A stretch of DNA of 64,000 nucleotides from Siphonodentalium dalli. Taxonomy: Eukaryota > Mollusca > Scaphopoda > Gadilida > Siphonodentaliidae. Shown piece by piece: positions 44,545-57,423 of the stretch. Location of the stretch: assembly GCA_032622095.1 (NCBI GenBank), contig CP136069.1, forward strand, positions 19,481,326-19,545,325, in the 5' to 3' direction. The position numbers and the translations under genes are program-made. The stretch's first letter is position 1. The number at the start of each line of letters is the position of its first letter. A model generated the notes under the pieces. That model worked only from the letters and a program-made list of their open reading frames with translations. It was not told the origin of the DNA and searched no databases.

Positions 44545-44945
44545 ATGCATGTATCTATTTCAATTAAGAAGCAATTATTTAGGGCATTACATGTATCTAT
44601 TTCAATTAAGGAGTCGATTTTTTAGGGCATTACATGTATCTATTTCAATTAAGGATTCGATTGTTCAGGGCATTACATGTATCTATTTCAATTAAGGATT
44701 CGATTGTTTAGGGCATTACATGTATCTATTTCAATTAAGGAGTCGATTGTTTCGGGCATTACATGTATCTATTTCAATTAAGGATTTGATTGTTTAGGGC
44801 ATTACATGCATGTATCTATTTCAATTAAGGAGTCGATTGTTTAGGGCATTACATGTATCTATTTCAATTAAGGAGTCGATTGTTTCGGGCATTACATGTA
44901 TCTATTTCAATTAAGGAGTCGATTTGTTAGGGCATTACATGTATC
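44545..44945. repeat. 43-bp tandem array derived from a MITE end, nine units
   Basis: Each unit is GGAGTCGATTGTTTAGGGCA plus TTACATGTATCTATTTCAATTAA. The first half is the right terminal repeat of the MITE at 44385-44544, and the second half is its flanking sequence. Confidence 0.92.
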
Positions 44946-44949
44946 TATA

Positions 44950-45590
44950 TTTCCGAACGTGAATAGAACTACAATTCGTAGGCCCATATTTTCACCTGCA
45001 GTTTATTCCCGGTTTAGAGAAAATCTCCGGTTAAGACTGGAGACGAAGATATTTAAGAGCAGAATTTAAGTCAGCAGAAATGGCTGTTGATCAAATTGCG
45101 CAACATTTGCCAGTTGTTTTCCCGGGTTTACCAAAAAACGAATAAATTATTTTTGTGTTCAAACAGCAATTACTTACTTGTACTTGCGCAGACCATCGCA
45201 TGCACGGATGCGAAATTCACACGATCTGAAATATCTGATACTAGCTGAAACAAAGGATCCTGCGGCCCCTGCACAATGAGCGTACATCTGGTGCTGAAAT
45301 AGGCCCATAGTGAGCTTCTTTTTTTAATTATTTATTTAATTAAATTTGTTTTAAATCAAAATTTTAAAAAACTAATGCCATTATAACCTCCGCCAATTGA
45401 AATCGGACCAGCAGTCTGGGAGAAAAATCAGGACAGACAGACAGACAGATAGACAGGTCCTACTCTTTTATATGTATATAGATATCTTATTTAAATTTCG
45501 CGCACCTTAAAAGGATAACCGTCCTGTTGCACTGCTAATTCATAAAACTACCATCTCTGCGTCCGTACAAAAACCTAATGTGATCTAACT
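44950..45590. other. No gene seen
   Basis: Contains a CAGACAGACAGACAG run near 45435 and AT-rich sequence. No supported exon. Confidence 0.45.
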
Positions 45591-45595
45591 TTTAA

Positions 45596-45931
45596 GTGAA
45601 TATGTACACTAAATCCGGCCATTTATGGAACCATTTCCTGTTATACTCAACAGAATATATGCAACAAATGAATTAATTCGACCCATGGATTAGTGCAATA
45701 TACACTCCTGTTGTCTATGGAAGATGCAAACAACATGGTATTTATAATAAAAATGAATTCATGACTGTAGGAATTAACTCATTTTCTTTATAATTACCAT
45801 GTTGTTTTCATCATTCATAGAGCACATGAGTACTAATCCGTGGCTCAAATTAATTCATTTGTTGCATATATCCTGTTGAGAATAAAAGGAGATGGTTCCA
45901 TAAATGGCCGGATTTAGTGTACAGTACCCCT
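45596..45931. mobile_element. TTAA MITE (AGGGGTACTG family), copy 2
   Basis: TTAA at 45592-45595 and 45932-45935. The left end is decayed (GTGAATATGTACACT); the right end is intact (AGTGTACAGTACCCC). Interior matches 11437-11776. Confidence 0.8.
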
Positions 45932-45935
45932 TTAA

Positions 45936-46414
45936 AGGTACTCAATCCGATAAAACTCCTCTCAATTACTATTTAAATGGCTTCGGGGGTCAAAAATATT
46001 TGATTCGAGTCGAGGAAGTCACCCATCAAAGCTCAGATTTGTTAGATATCGATTTTAGAAATCTATTATTTTTCATTATCGGGAATTCTTTCTGGCCCAG
46101 AAGACAGTCAACATTTCGTTATTATTACCACTTGATTTTAGAGTTATCCATCCTTGTCTGTTTGCATAGAGTTTTGGCGTAAAATCTCGAGCAGGTTACC
46201 AAATTGGCGACAGTTATTAGTACTCATCTCGAGAACATAACAAATTTCAAAAATCAATATCTAATAACTCTGAGCTTTGTTTGATGGGTTCCTCGACTCG
46301 AATCAAATATTTTTTACCCCCAAAGCCAAAGAAATAGTAATATAGGACCCTCTGATCGGATTGTTGTTGTTGGAATCTGTTGAGATGGGGACCCTCTTTA
46401 CGGATTGAGTACCT
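45936..46414. mobile_element. 479-bp TTAA MITE (AGGTACTCAATCC family)
   Basis: TTAA at 45932-45935, shared with the preceding MITE, and at 46415-46418. Very similar to 20532-21003 and 30684-31152. Confidence 0.88.
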
Positions 46415-46797
46415 TTAAGTTCAACAAACTGTCAATGAGTATTTTGCAAATAATGGGTTTAACTTTAAACTTGAGATGCTATAGAAATATTCGCGCGGCT
46501 CGAAAGTACAGTGTGATTATCCACGCCCGCGTTTGATGATTGCCCATATAAGGATAACGACATGTTGATTTTGCGCAAATAATATTTGTTTGCCAATCAT
46601 AAAACATACCTTTATTTATAAGGTGATGAGAATAAAGAATTGAGAACTTTTCCAGCTTGCAACGTCTCGTCATCTGTCAACTACGCGTTTGACGTTATCG
46701 TATGAACTCCGATTTAAAAAAACAAACTATAGTTTCAACTAAACGACGAAGTCTGCTAATTACGCGAATTAACATTTCGTTGCTAATACCTGAAATA

Positions 46798-47002
46798 ACT
46801 GAGTCGCTACCATATTGTATCCATCCAGCCCCGTTCCGCGCATTCAGTGCTATACGTGTCAAAGTTCTGGAGTAGCATTCCATATATGAAGCTTTTGAAT
46901 ATTCTTAACTTCCATATATGGAATGCTACTCCAGAACTTTGACCTGTAGCACTTAAACCACGGAATGGGGGCTGGATGGATCCAATATGGTAGCGACTCA
47001 GT
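46798..47002. mobile_element. 205-bp foldback, ACTGAGTCGCTACCATATTG
   Basis: Inverted arms of about 90 bases (GGAGTAGCATTCCATATATG near the centre, GCTACCATATTG near the ends), with a few mismatches and one small length difference. Confidence 0.8.
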
Positions 47003-47039
47003 GATCTCACTTTTAGCAATCCAATTCCCAGTTCTCCCA

Positions 47040-47600
47040 TCTAAATCAAACAGCTTGCGTAAAAGCGACCGATATTAAACAATTAATTTATCAATTATAC
47101 ATGCATATTATGGGATCCCAATCTGCACTAGTAGAAACACTTCAGTTTGAAAACGTTCTCTCTGCTTAAAACCATATCGATTTTCATTTCTCATGCCATA
47201 AAGCTATGCTCACACACTGATAAAATTGCCTGGCTATTTCGCGTGCGAGTTTATATCGTGTACACGCATAAGCAATGCAACCTACATACAACATGAATGA
47301 GCATAAACTTTTACTACTTGAGCAGTGAGTGATTTATAATTCCATGCATAAGTTTTTCTACAATTGTCATTTCCAGATATTTGTTTTCAACTAGCTGGGG
47401 AACAATCAATATTGCGTTGTATTTGATGGCTAAATAACTGATACAGTAATCTAAGATACATGCTTCGTTATTCAACATTATTCAATCATAAGTATATAAG
47501 CAAAAAATAACCATCTATAAAGAATTGCGTGATAATTTGCGAATAATTTTCCCAGTTGTGTGAACGTAGCTTAAAGAGTAGACTCTCAACCCCGAACCAC
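47040..47600. other. No gene seen
   Basis: No exon or known repeat is visible in this AT-rich stretch. Confidence 0.4.
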
Positions 47601-47609
47601 CCACTGCAT

Positions 47610-47832
47610 CCGGAAATGTCTATAACGGTTGTTATGTCTATAACAATGGGAAGGCGACTGCTCCAAGTTTGTTACAAATTAGTCTGAAAGAAACAGGGCA
47701 GTTATCGCCATTTGAAGGGAATTACCCTTCCCATTGCTATAGCCATTTCTACCGCTATAGACATGACCACCGCTATAAGCATGTCCACCGTTGCAGACAT
47801 GTCCACCGCTACATACATTTCCGGATGCATGG
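47610..47832. mobile_element. TIR element with tandem ACATGTCCACCGCTAT
   Basis: The ends CACTGCATCCGGAAATGT and ACATTTCCGGATGCATGG are inverted. The right arm contains three units of 17-18 bases close to AGACATGTCCACCGCTAT. No target duplication was identified. Confidence 0.6.
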
Positions 47833-48035
47833 GGTGTAAGCTTTCACATTCATAAATAAACCAACATTCAAAAAGTCTGTTTCTATGTTTGAAGGCCTCG
47901 ATGCCCGTTTTGTATATATAAATACAATAATTTTACCACATAATATATCTAAAAGTATACATATTTTCTTATTATGATATATTATGATATTGCCCGTGTC
48001 AAGAAAAAAATAAACTCACCTCTCTTGATTTGTTG

Positions 48036-48553
48036 TAGATCATGCCATGAATCTCTACTCCGGCTAACACCCGTAGAGATCATATTCCACCAGTACAAAA
48101 CCTGGGAACTTTTTGAAGTTTTGACAGGGAACCTTATAAAATCGAAAAAATAACACAGGGAATATATTTAATTGCTATTATCTGTTTCTTAATAATGTAC
48201 TTCGCTGTAGGTGAATGTCCCAACTCGAAATTTCACTATTTAAGTGACATTGTGAGCGATTTTTCTTTGCGTTTCTTACAATTATGGATTTTTTCCAGGG
48301 TAATTAATTGAATGTGTATTGCGATATCGGCTCTCAAAAGTAACAGAAAAGCATGCAAATTTTAGTTGGGACCTTCACATATAGTGAAGTACACTACTGA
48401 GGAACAGAAAATATTTCAGAAATATATTCCCCGTGTTATTTTTTCGACTTTATAAGGTTCCCTGTCAAAACTTCAAAAAGATCACAGGTTTTGTACTGGT
48501 GGAATATTATCTCTACGGGCGTTAGCCGGAGTAGAGATTCATGGCATGATCTA
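48036..48553. mobile_element. 518-bp Mutator-like MITE, intact copy
   Basis: The ends TAGATCATGCCATGAATCTC and GAGATTCATGGCATGATCTA are inverted over about 170 bases. The flanks GATTTGTTG (48027-48035) and GATTTGTAG (48554-48562) are a 9-bp duplication with one change. It has no nested insert, giving the reference length for 16247-18034. Confidence 0.88.
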
Positions 48554-48677
48554 GATTTGTAGATGTTCTTTTTCTCTCATGCATAAATATGCAATCCGTA
48601 CATGTGGAACATATTGTGTGAAGTTCTTGGAACCCAAAGACAATGTTAATGTGTTTGCCATGGTAAATATGCTTTAA

Positions 48678-48923
48678 CCCTTTCTATACTAAATGGATTC
48701 CCCCACCCAGTTAAAAGTGTACATTGGAATGGTCTATTACTCATCTGTAGGGATGTTAAGGTGATAAAAGCAGACGACAGATAACTAAAATTGCAGAAAG
48801 AAATATTTATTGAGGGAATTGTTTGGATAATAAGTTCAACAAAAGACCTATGTTCGTTTTTGAGCTTATCATAGAATATTATCTACAGGATAACTCATCA
48901 ATTATGCTTTAGTATAGAAAGGG
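48678..48923. mobile_element. 246-bp TTAA MITE (CCCTTTCTATACTAAA family)
   Basis: TTAA at 48674-48677 and 48924-48927. The ends CCCTTTCTATACTAAA and TTTAGTATAGAAAGGG are perfect inverted repeats. Confidence 0.88.
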
Positions 48924-48929
48924 TTAAAA

Positions 48930-49585
48930 AGTTAGTGTCGATTCTTAATATTTTTCACTTATCACATGCTGCAAAACCCAAGATGTTTTCCAGGCATGTG
49001 AGATATTCCATTTTGATATATCAACAAAATTTCGAAAAAAAATTGTGAAACGGGCATCTCGGCCTCAATGACTCATGTGCATATATATCTATTTGTTAAT
49101 TGTATTTATTAAACATTTGTTATGGTTTGTGTACCTATCTGTTGCATGTTTTTATTTATCAAATATATATCATATAAAAGCTGTTATGGTATGTGTATGA
49201 ACATTTAGTCAATACCAGGGTCAATACTATAAAAACATTTACAGATGTTTATACATGTACAAAGAGAAAGTCGATTGCCAATAATTCACGAGAGCGGGAG
49301 ATTTCTTATGATATGGCTGTCTGAAACTTTATCATCACAAATCAGAAGAATCACCCCGGCTAGGTCTCTGCGCTAATAAGGCCAAGGATGATTCCACCTC
49401 CACCCTGCCCCCTCTGCAAGTTGCGTCTCAGTTAACTATGCTCAGAATAGAGGGTCAGGAACCTACGTCACTAATGTAATCTATAACACAAAGCGATTTT
49501 GACTTTAAATTTGTTTAAAACATCTATTATTGTTTACCTGGCGAGATAAACTGGTACATGAGATGTGGAAATAGAACAATGCACA
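48930..49585. other. No gene seen
   Basis: No repeat family identified. A slightly GC-richer patch with TGACGTAGG on the minus strand at about 49465 has no open frame of note. Confidence 0.4.
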
Positions 49586-49591
49586 TTTTAA

Positions 49592-50023
49592 AGGCCCACA
49601 TACTTTTCGACCCCCCCCCCCCAGATCACATATATAAAATTTATGCCATATTATATACAATTTGAAAGAGGAAGCTCCAAAACAATGTATTATTTTTGTC
49701 ATCTAGATTGTAGTAAAAAGTGTATTATTTTCAATGGAGGGGGGGGGGGGGGGTAACTCTATATCTTAAAGAGTTATTCCCCTTCCTTTGAAAACTCATC
49801 TTTAGTAAAGAATTCTGTTGCATTCTGGGAGCCAAAACGGGGGGAAATCTTTCTATGATTTCAGCTGTTATCTATTTCTCTATGGACATCTTCTGAGACA
49901 CAGATGTTTCAAATGGTGATGAATTATAGTATTTTAATCAAACTTTATGGCATAGATTGTTCATAAAACCGTATATCAAGTCACTATAAAAAATAATCGG
50001 TGACTCGAAAATTAATTGGGCCT
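49592..50023. mobile_element. 432-bp TTAA MITE (AGGCCCAC family), copy 1
   Basis: TTAA at 49588-49591 and 50024-50027. The ends AGGCCCACATACTTTTCGA and TCGAAAATTAATTGGGCCT are inverted. The centre is a GGGTAACTCTATATCTTAAA hairpin preceded by a long G run. Copy 2 is at 57424. Confidence 0.85.
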
Positions 50024-50130
50024 TTAAAAAGTTAATAATCGTTAAAAAGTCATATTTATAACTAACTGATGGAAAATAGATATCAGTTGGGCCCAGATTT
50101 TATAGCATCAAACGCATCTCAACCATTTAA

Positions 50131-50523
50131 CCCTTTACCCAACAAACCGCCAAAACCGGCCAAATAAAGCTTCAACAGCCTAAAATATCTTGGGTCTGTC
50201 TCAATAACACCATACAAATATGGATATCATTGGAACCGGCTCATTGACCACATTGTGATGGTTATAGTTATGCCCTGTGCCAATGCATTCTCTTATATAT
50301 GCGAGTCGACCATAGGTCGCCTCGCATATATAAGAGAATGCATTGGCCTCTAAAAAAAATCTGTTTTTAACACTTATTACCATTTTTTCTTACATTCTTT
50401 AACAATTTTATAATTTTTAATGTGTTAAGCCAATGCATTCTCTTATATATACGAGGCGACCTATGGTCGACTCGCATATATAAGAGAATGCATTGGCACA
50501 GGGTCGTTCTGTTGGGTAAAGGG
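50131..50523. mobile_element. 393-bp TTAA MITE (CCCTTTACCCAACA family) with two hairpin modules
   Basis: TTAA at 50127-50130 and 50524-50527. Hairpin modules with ATGCATTCTCTTATATATGC and a GAGTCGACCATAGGTCGCC centre lie at about 50276-50348 and 50434-50506, in opposite orientation. Between them is TTTTTCTTACATTCTTTAAC. Inverted relative of 54271-54662. Confidence 0.88.
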
Positions 50524-50529
50524 TTAATT

Positions 50530-51300
50530 GACTCATAAGTACAATAATTCCTGCAACAAATATCGAGTTCATCTACTGCATGAGTTCCAGATAGCAGCTT
50601 CCTGAACGTCTGAAGCGACGGGTTAGAGATTATACATTAGAGGCGTAGGTTCTCAAACTCCATGCACAGTTACCTCCCATCGCTCCTCTGAGATAGCACT
50701 ACCACAAGGACATTTGGTAGGGATTTCTGACACGATCTTAGTTCTAATGTTAATGTCCTTGGTCAACTTTTATAATCAGCCATCTTATCACGACTATTGA
50801 GTCTTGGCGTATAGGAACGGGTATCGCTCTGAATTCACCAGTCCAAGATAAGGTACGACAGTGATTAATTATATTGTATCAAAAGTGGCAGGTAAAACAT
50901 TATAAAACACAAGTTCTGAAGAGCTTTTGACCGACTAAAAACAATGCACATATATATTTTAAACACATAATGATATTAATATTGTAACGGTTCCAAGCGT
51001 AGACTCGTTGAAGAAACCTTCCATTGGTTGAAGGTTATCCCAAACAGTATTAGAGATCGAGAGGTAGGAGACAGAGGATATGGAGCGGAAAATAGAGACA
51101 TGGATGAAGTAAAGGTCGAATTTAGAGGATGAAAAGTGAAACAAGACATGTTGACAAATATAAAATTTGAAATGATCACTGCTCTGTATATTTCAGTATA
51201 ATATATAAATTTGAAATTGACGTTTGATTCATTTTACTATTACTATAGATTAGCCAAACGAATTGCCAGTCGAGAGGAGTCACTTGATCGTTTTGCCTAT
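50530..51300. other. No gene seen
   Basis: Frames on the minus strand at 50959-51179 lack recognisable motifs. No repeat family found. Confidence 0.4.
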
Positions 51301-51304
51301 ATAA

Positions 51305-51440
<136 letters not shown>

Positions 51441-51444
51441 TGTG

Positions 51445-53820
51445 TATTCCTCAATATCAACAAAGAACCCAGAAAAGGCTGCGTTCCTGCTTCCTATATG
51501 TTTGACGTCGCAGGCAGAGTCAAAATTGTGATCCTCTGTATGAAGTTGGTGACTTATGGGTGCAATATAGGTGCTGAACTATGGTTGTGGTATTCTATAA
51601 CTTTGAGTTATCTATATATAACTATTTAAACAAATCTAATTAAACACAAAATGTATCGTTTTTCTCTTATATTCACGACTATCACGACTATCCCTAGGTA
51701 TCAAATTTCGTCGAAATCCGTTAATTTTTAAATTTAATTTGAGTTAATTCTGCCTTTTTAATCAAGAGAAATGATGGTACCCGTCCCGTGATGGTACCCG
51801 TCCCTAAAATAGGTACGTTTGTGGGTACCCGTTTCAAAGTGAAGATCAAATCGGGCGGAAAAACTTACCCGATGAAAATCTCCCCCGTTCCTTGGAACCC
51901 CTAAGTACGAAGACAGACATAAGAATCACATAACACGCTCATGTCTGGATACAGACACACTCACGTCTGGCCCCAGACATAAGAATCACACTACACGCAT
52001 ACGCTCTTTATCAACGACACTGCGGATACGAACGCTCTTTAACTATCAACGCGATTAACTACACAGTGCCAAGGACGGTCATTTTGGTGACTGGGTGTGG
52101 AGAAGGGGTGATCGGAGCTTCTCCAAAACGGCGGTAAACACTCCCCGTGGTTGTTAACCTTAGATTGGAAGTTTGAGCTCAATCGGTCCAGCCGTTTTCC
52201 CCGGCCATAGATAACAGACAAACAAACAGAGACGCGCTCATGTAGACCAAGTCTTTTCGGCTCACAACAGCGTGGATTATCGGTTGGGATGATGCTATTT
52301 TTGACCGAGTCCCGCCCGTTGCTTTTCTATAAACGTTCTGATTTAAGTTCGTTTAACTAGAGATGCTCTCCTTGATGACTCGGCTATATTTATTTATCGA
52401 TTCCCAACATTTTAAGATACCATTTTCGGCCTGATCGTAGTAAACCTTTTCCAAATTATTAAATGTTATGTTTCCTCCATGTTATCAAGCCACGCCGACA
52501 ATCAAACATTAGGCTAAATCACGAGGTTGTACACAATCTGTAACTTGAAATATAGGCCTACTGTGTGGTTCTGTATATAATACAATAAAAATATACAATA
52601 TAAAAAGAACCCATTTATAAAGAGCGTTATACTATGTGTTATATATGTATATTTCCTTACAATACTTTATGTCTTATATGTAGGTTTTTCCCCACTGATT
52701 ATATCCCACCTGCATGGAACTGATATTATTGTCTTCGGGTTTCCCCATATAATATTGTATACAAACGGTTCTCTATTCTTTAAGTGCATGCCATATATGC
52801 ATATTTCAAAAAGATGGAAACAACGGTACCTCCCAAGCTCATAATAACAATAAAACCTTGCCAGGATAGTGTGTGGATTTCAACAATGCTATGTGTTGTT
52901 TACTCTCCGAAACTTAGCCACATTACCAAACACATTCATTCAAATGGCGGTTTTTTGGCGGTTTACATGCGATGTGTTAAGCATATTGTTAATATTATTA
53001 TCTGGGACCCAAGCGGCCATATACACGCATACTAATACATGGATGTGTATTGTTTGACTACCAGTGGATACTAGTATATACATATTATTGGGCGCCCCAA
53101 CTCCCGTGCGACATACATATATTTACATATCAAAATCAATATGTAATCATAGAATATACCCCAAATTTCTAGCGGAGCGTGCGCATTATGGCTTTGATCT
53201 GTCCGTCCGTCTGTCCATCCATCATTCGGTCTTGGTTTATGTGTGGTGGCTTAAGTTAAGTATCAACTGGAAAAACTATAATCTAGTGTTTGGGTTTTCT
53301 AACACAGAGTGCATGCCGGGGCCGCATGTTCGGTGACCGCCGGCCACCACCCCCCACCCCCCCCCCCCCCCCATTTGTATTGGGATTTCCTTCTATGTAC
53401 GGCATTGATAAGTCCCAACTGATTTTACTGGGATTACTGGCCCGGGTGCAGGTTGGGTTCGAGCTTGGAGTCCTACCCGGGGGTTTTACATGTCACATCG
53501 CGATATTACTTCTGAGTCAATATATGACGCCCATATAAAAAGCGTTAATTTATTAGTTTTTACACGGGAATATGGAAAGATCGGTTAATCCAAGGAAGTC
53601 TAGACGTATATTCTATACCTGTGTTACTCTTATCTTGACATTTTGTAAACTGCCGCAAGGTAGACTGCTCTGGACGTCACTAGTGATGTTTCCACTATCG
53701 AAGTTCAAGACAGGGGTGCCTCTATATGTGGGACCGGGGTGCGTGCATCCACCTGCTCATATATTATGGGTATCACAAAAAAAAAAAACAAACAAACAAA
53801 CAAAAAAAACAATATATATA
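51445..53820. other. Mixed unassigned sequence without supported genes
   Basis: Contains GATGGTACCCGTCCC repeats near 51775 and AGACATAAGAATCACA repeats near 51915 and 51975. Pieces with ACGCTCTTTA are at 51990-52040. A poly-C tract is at 53345-53373. A 120-base repeat, GACGCGCTCATGTAGACCAA to CCCGTTGCTTTTCTATAA, is at 52210-52330 with a second copy at 53824-53930. No exon is supported. Confidence 0.5.
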
Positions 53821-53950
53821 TTAGACGCGCTCATGTAGACCAAGTCTTTTCGGTTCACAACAGCTTGGATTATCGGTTGGGGTGATGCTGCATGTTTTTG
53901 ACCGAGTCCCGCCCGTTGCTTTTCTATAACGGACTTTCATTCAAAAGACG

Positions 53951-54105
53951 TAGGATAGGACAGGATAATTTATTTACAATATACATGAATTATACAATGG
54001 CAGTAATACATAATAAGGTAAAGCCGTATATTGTCTGGGGTAGCCTAGCCCTATATATCAGGCTGTCTTCCTGCTACCCCCTTAAACAATTATGAGTATA
54101 AATAA
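53951..54105 (-). mobile_element. LINE 3'-end fragment
   Basis: On the minus strand it ends GTAAATAAATTATCCTGTCC, then TATCC-like repeats, a CR1/L2-type tail similar to 40526. No reverse-transcriptase frame is preserved. Confidence 0.45.
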
Positions 54106-54270
54106 TAGAATATATGCTTGTATTTCATATCCACGCACACGTACAGACTATAATTATATATTAAACTTAATAGAATCTAGTACTATACATGTACATGTGG
54201 AGCCCGGGCATTCACGTAAACCCAGGAAAGTGATTAATCATCTGACATGTCCGCGATTAATCTGTCTTAA

Positions 54271-54662
54271 CCCTTTAACCAACAGAACGGCCCTGTGCCA
54301 ATGCATTCTCTTATATATGCGAGTCGACCATAGGTCGCCTCGCATATATAAGAGAATGCATTGGCTTAACACATTAAAAATTATAAAATTGTTAAAGAAT
54401 GTAAGAAAAAATGGTAAAAAGTGTTAAAAAAAGATTTTGTTTAGGCCAATGCATTCTCTTATATATGCGAGGCGACCTATGGTCGACTCGCATATATAAG
54501 AGAATGCATTGGAACAGGGCATAACTGTAACTATCACAATGTGGTCAAGGAGCCGGTTCCAATGATATCCATATTTGTATGGTTCTATTGAGACAGACCG
54601 AAGATATTTTAGGCTGTTGAAGCTTTATTTGGCCGGTTTTGGTCGGTTTGTTGGGTAAAGGG
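54271..54662. mobile_element. 392-bp TTAA MITE (CCCTTTACCCAACA family), inverted copy
   Basis: TTAA at 54267-54270 and 54663-54666. The same two hairpin modules at 54293-54366 and 54442-54514, with AAAATTGTTAAAGAATGTAA between. Opposite in orientation to 50131-50523. Confidence 0.88.
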
Positions 54663-54669
54663 TTAAAAA

Positions 54670-55330
54670 GATTTATATCATTTACCGTGATAGAAAAAGA
54701 GGAGATTGAGGAGATGGCTCCATATAAGCGCCTGGCGCTTGATGTCAAATCCTCTTCTCTCTCAGACTTATCATACTTACATATATATATATTAACATCA
54801 TTTTGTAAATTGTTGTATAAATCTGGGATACTAAATAAATAATGTTTACACCAGAAAAAGAGTTATAGTGATAATACGATCATTTAATAATGTTTTGTTT
54901 ACATGAATTTTCTGATAGCGCAACAAATCGAAATTCTCTGGAAAACTAGGCTTTGTTTACTTATAAATTTCGTTGCGTTGACATTCAACCGACATCTGGT
55001 ATATGCATGTTCGATATCACCATGCTTGGAAAAAAGCTGCCCGCTATGTTCATATATACGCAAAGCTTCCAATTCACTCATTCCGAAGACATACACGCAA
55101 GATAACTCCCACCCACGATTATGGGCGTAAAGTCCATTATAGAAGAGTAACGGGATGGGACTCGGTCCAAAACAGCATCGGAAAAAAATTTCAGGCACGT
55201 ATGGCATTTTTTCCCTTTCGATCATTTTTTGTACCCACCCACCCCCACCGCCAAATTTTTTTCCGTTTTCGGCAGTTTTTTTCCGACACCCACCCACCCC
55301 CCTTTTAACACTAAAACAGAGATTTGCGGG
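54670..55330. other. No gene seen; C-rich dispersed repeat at its end
   Basis: CACCCACCCACC-type sequence at 55230-55305 resembles 441-500 and 14225-14280. Frames in all phases lack motifs. Confidence 0.4.
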
Positions 55331-55340
55331 GGGGAATTCA

Positions 55341-55700
55341 CTGTATATGAATTTCTGTGCATACTATTTATCATGGATGTTAACATGGGACATGTAAATA
55401 GGAATGAGTCATTTTGAGGTCATTCGTCCAAAAAAACATGGCTGCCAGCGGCCATCTTGGATTTCAAAATTTGCAACAAATACAACACGATAACTGCCTG
55501 CAGTCAGTTTACCAGTTAGAATTACATTATTTATCTCATTCAAAGTGGTTTTGAAGCCCAACTCATTGGCAAAAAAATACTAAAAAAACAAGCAGGAAGT
55601 TTTTTTTTTTAGTTGCGGAAAAAATTGCATGTTGGTGGCTTTGACCACCCACCCACCCGCAATTTTTGTTTTCACCCCCCCCCCCTGATTCTCTTGCAGA
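55341..55700. repeat. Dispersed repeat, copy of 1-545
   Basis: Shares CTGTATATGAATTTCTGTGC, CGGCCATCTTGGATTTCAAA, AGTTGCGGAAAAAATTG and CACCCACCCACC with the first 545 bases. Confidence 0.8.
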
Positions 55701-56235
55701 CATTCATGATTTCAGATGGCAGACTTAGGGCATACCATACCCTAGTTGGTTTCATAAGCTCAATAATGCAGTGTATTTCCTGTTAACTCTCTAGTGACCT
55801 GCATGCCAAGTTCCTTGATTCAAGATTATTAATATTTGACCTCTTATGTCACATATATGTATTTTAAATGAGTGAATAAAATATTTAGATATAGACCAGC
55901 ATGGGAAATTGTTGTTTTTATTTTGTTTAAACCGTTTTTTAAAACATAATTAGAATATATCGCTCATATTGTGAGGGTGAACATTTGTTGTTATAGTACT
56001 ATAGCATACATTGGTTTTAACGGATGATGATTTTTTTTCCTTCAAATTGATAGTTTAAATTGAGTTTTTTTTGTCAAGTCTAAAATTCAAGTCAACTTTG
56101 CAATTCATCACATAAATTGTTTTGTTTCTAGTGATAATAAAAAGGTACGTTTATTGCATGTTTTGCTTATACTGTTGCTTAAATATAATATTATATGTTA
56201 AATCCAATGCCAAAGATTCAATGTTTGCCTTCTTA

Positions 56236-56640
56236 AAGTGATGTGAGACACTCCGCCGTAGGGTGATCAAATATAAATTGAGAATAATCTTGTTCAAAGT
56301 AGTTATTTTTTAAACGAATATTAATCCAAATTGACAACACATGCCGTCATGCTTGTGTATTAATTAAATGCAATGAGTCTCGATGCCGAAAAAATGTGTT
56401 AGTTTATCTCCGATAGTTGCGTCTCAAATCGAGATGTAAATATTTACAATTGAGCGTAGTTCAGACAATGTCTTCTGTGGAGTGGGATGGTCGACTTTTT
56501 TTAATTTTCGGCGACGTTCGTAGAATATTATATTCCCAAGGTTGGCATAGAGCCTGCGTACTAACTTATCAGTTTCCAGCACCCGAAAAAGTCCATAATA
56601 TGTCTTTAAGCACAAGCGTCAATTCACGGATTGTTGTAAA
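56236..56640. repeat. Dispersed repeat, AAAGTGATGTGA family
   Basis: Related to 13755-14145 and 58374-58751. Confidence 0.75.
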
Positions 56641-56704
56641 ATAATTTATTAGTTTAAACATATTTATTTGTCTAAATTCAATAATACATAGGAAATAACA
56701 CATA

Positions 56705-57060
56705 TATAGAGGATCTCACATGAGTTTCTATTTTATACGGAATTTATCAACCGAGTTCACTAAATTCGATTAGAGCCGAGGTTTACCGAGGCTCAAACAG
56801 AATTTAGAGGACGAGGTTGATAAATTACGTATAAAATAGGACGAGTGTGAGATACCTTTTATCTCATGATCAAATAAACCCGAAGCAACGCGAAATATTC
56901 ATCGAAAACAACAATCATAAACTACAGCGATCGCAAGTTATTTGAAGAACGCCGTGACGTCATCGCACGCGCTGATATTAAACGTGTCTATTACCGATAA
57001 TTATGAAACTGCTTTTATGGCCAAATTATGTGATAAACTTGTATACAGACAATGGGATTG
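56705..57060. repeat. Dispersed repeat, inverted copy of 42960-43410
   Basis: The left half is the foldback with CACATGAGTTTCTATTTTAT and AAAATAGGACGAGTGTGAGA. The right half contains GCGATCGCAAGTTATTTGAA and GATAATTATGAAACTGCTTT. Confidence 0.8.
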
Positions 57061-57423
57061 GAGGACAAGTGCTGACTCACTTAAAAGTACCTCATCTCCA
57101 GATTGTTATTACACTAAGAAATAAATCAAGAATAATGGCATTGTCGCTTACATAAAGGTCATGTATACGTCGATAAACGTTATCGGTTTCGACCACACAT
57201 GTGCACGAACTAGTTTCCACACAGAATCGCCACACGTGTTTGGAAAAATGTCAGCCTTATTTATTTTAACATGATTGAAATGAAGTTTTTCTGCAACTAG
57301 AGGCATGATTGTCAGCCTATGTCAGGTGTTTGTTCACAAGAGGTATAATTGCTTAGAAATTATCTAAATTTATGGAAAGATATTGGAGATGCTATAGGCG
57401 TTTTATACCAATACTGGAATTAA

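Noticed and set aside
20589-46182. Similar open frames of 90-103 codons at 20589-20873, 30667-30978 and 45904-46182
   Set aside because: All lie inside copies of the same TTAA MITE family. Similarity is at DNA level, the frames begin in flanks, and older copies have stops.
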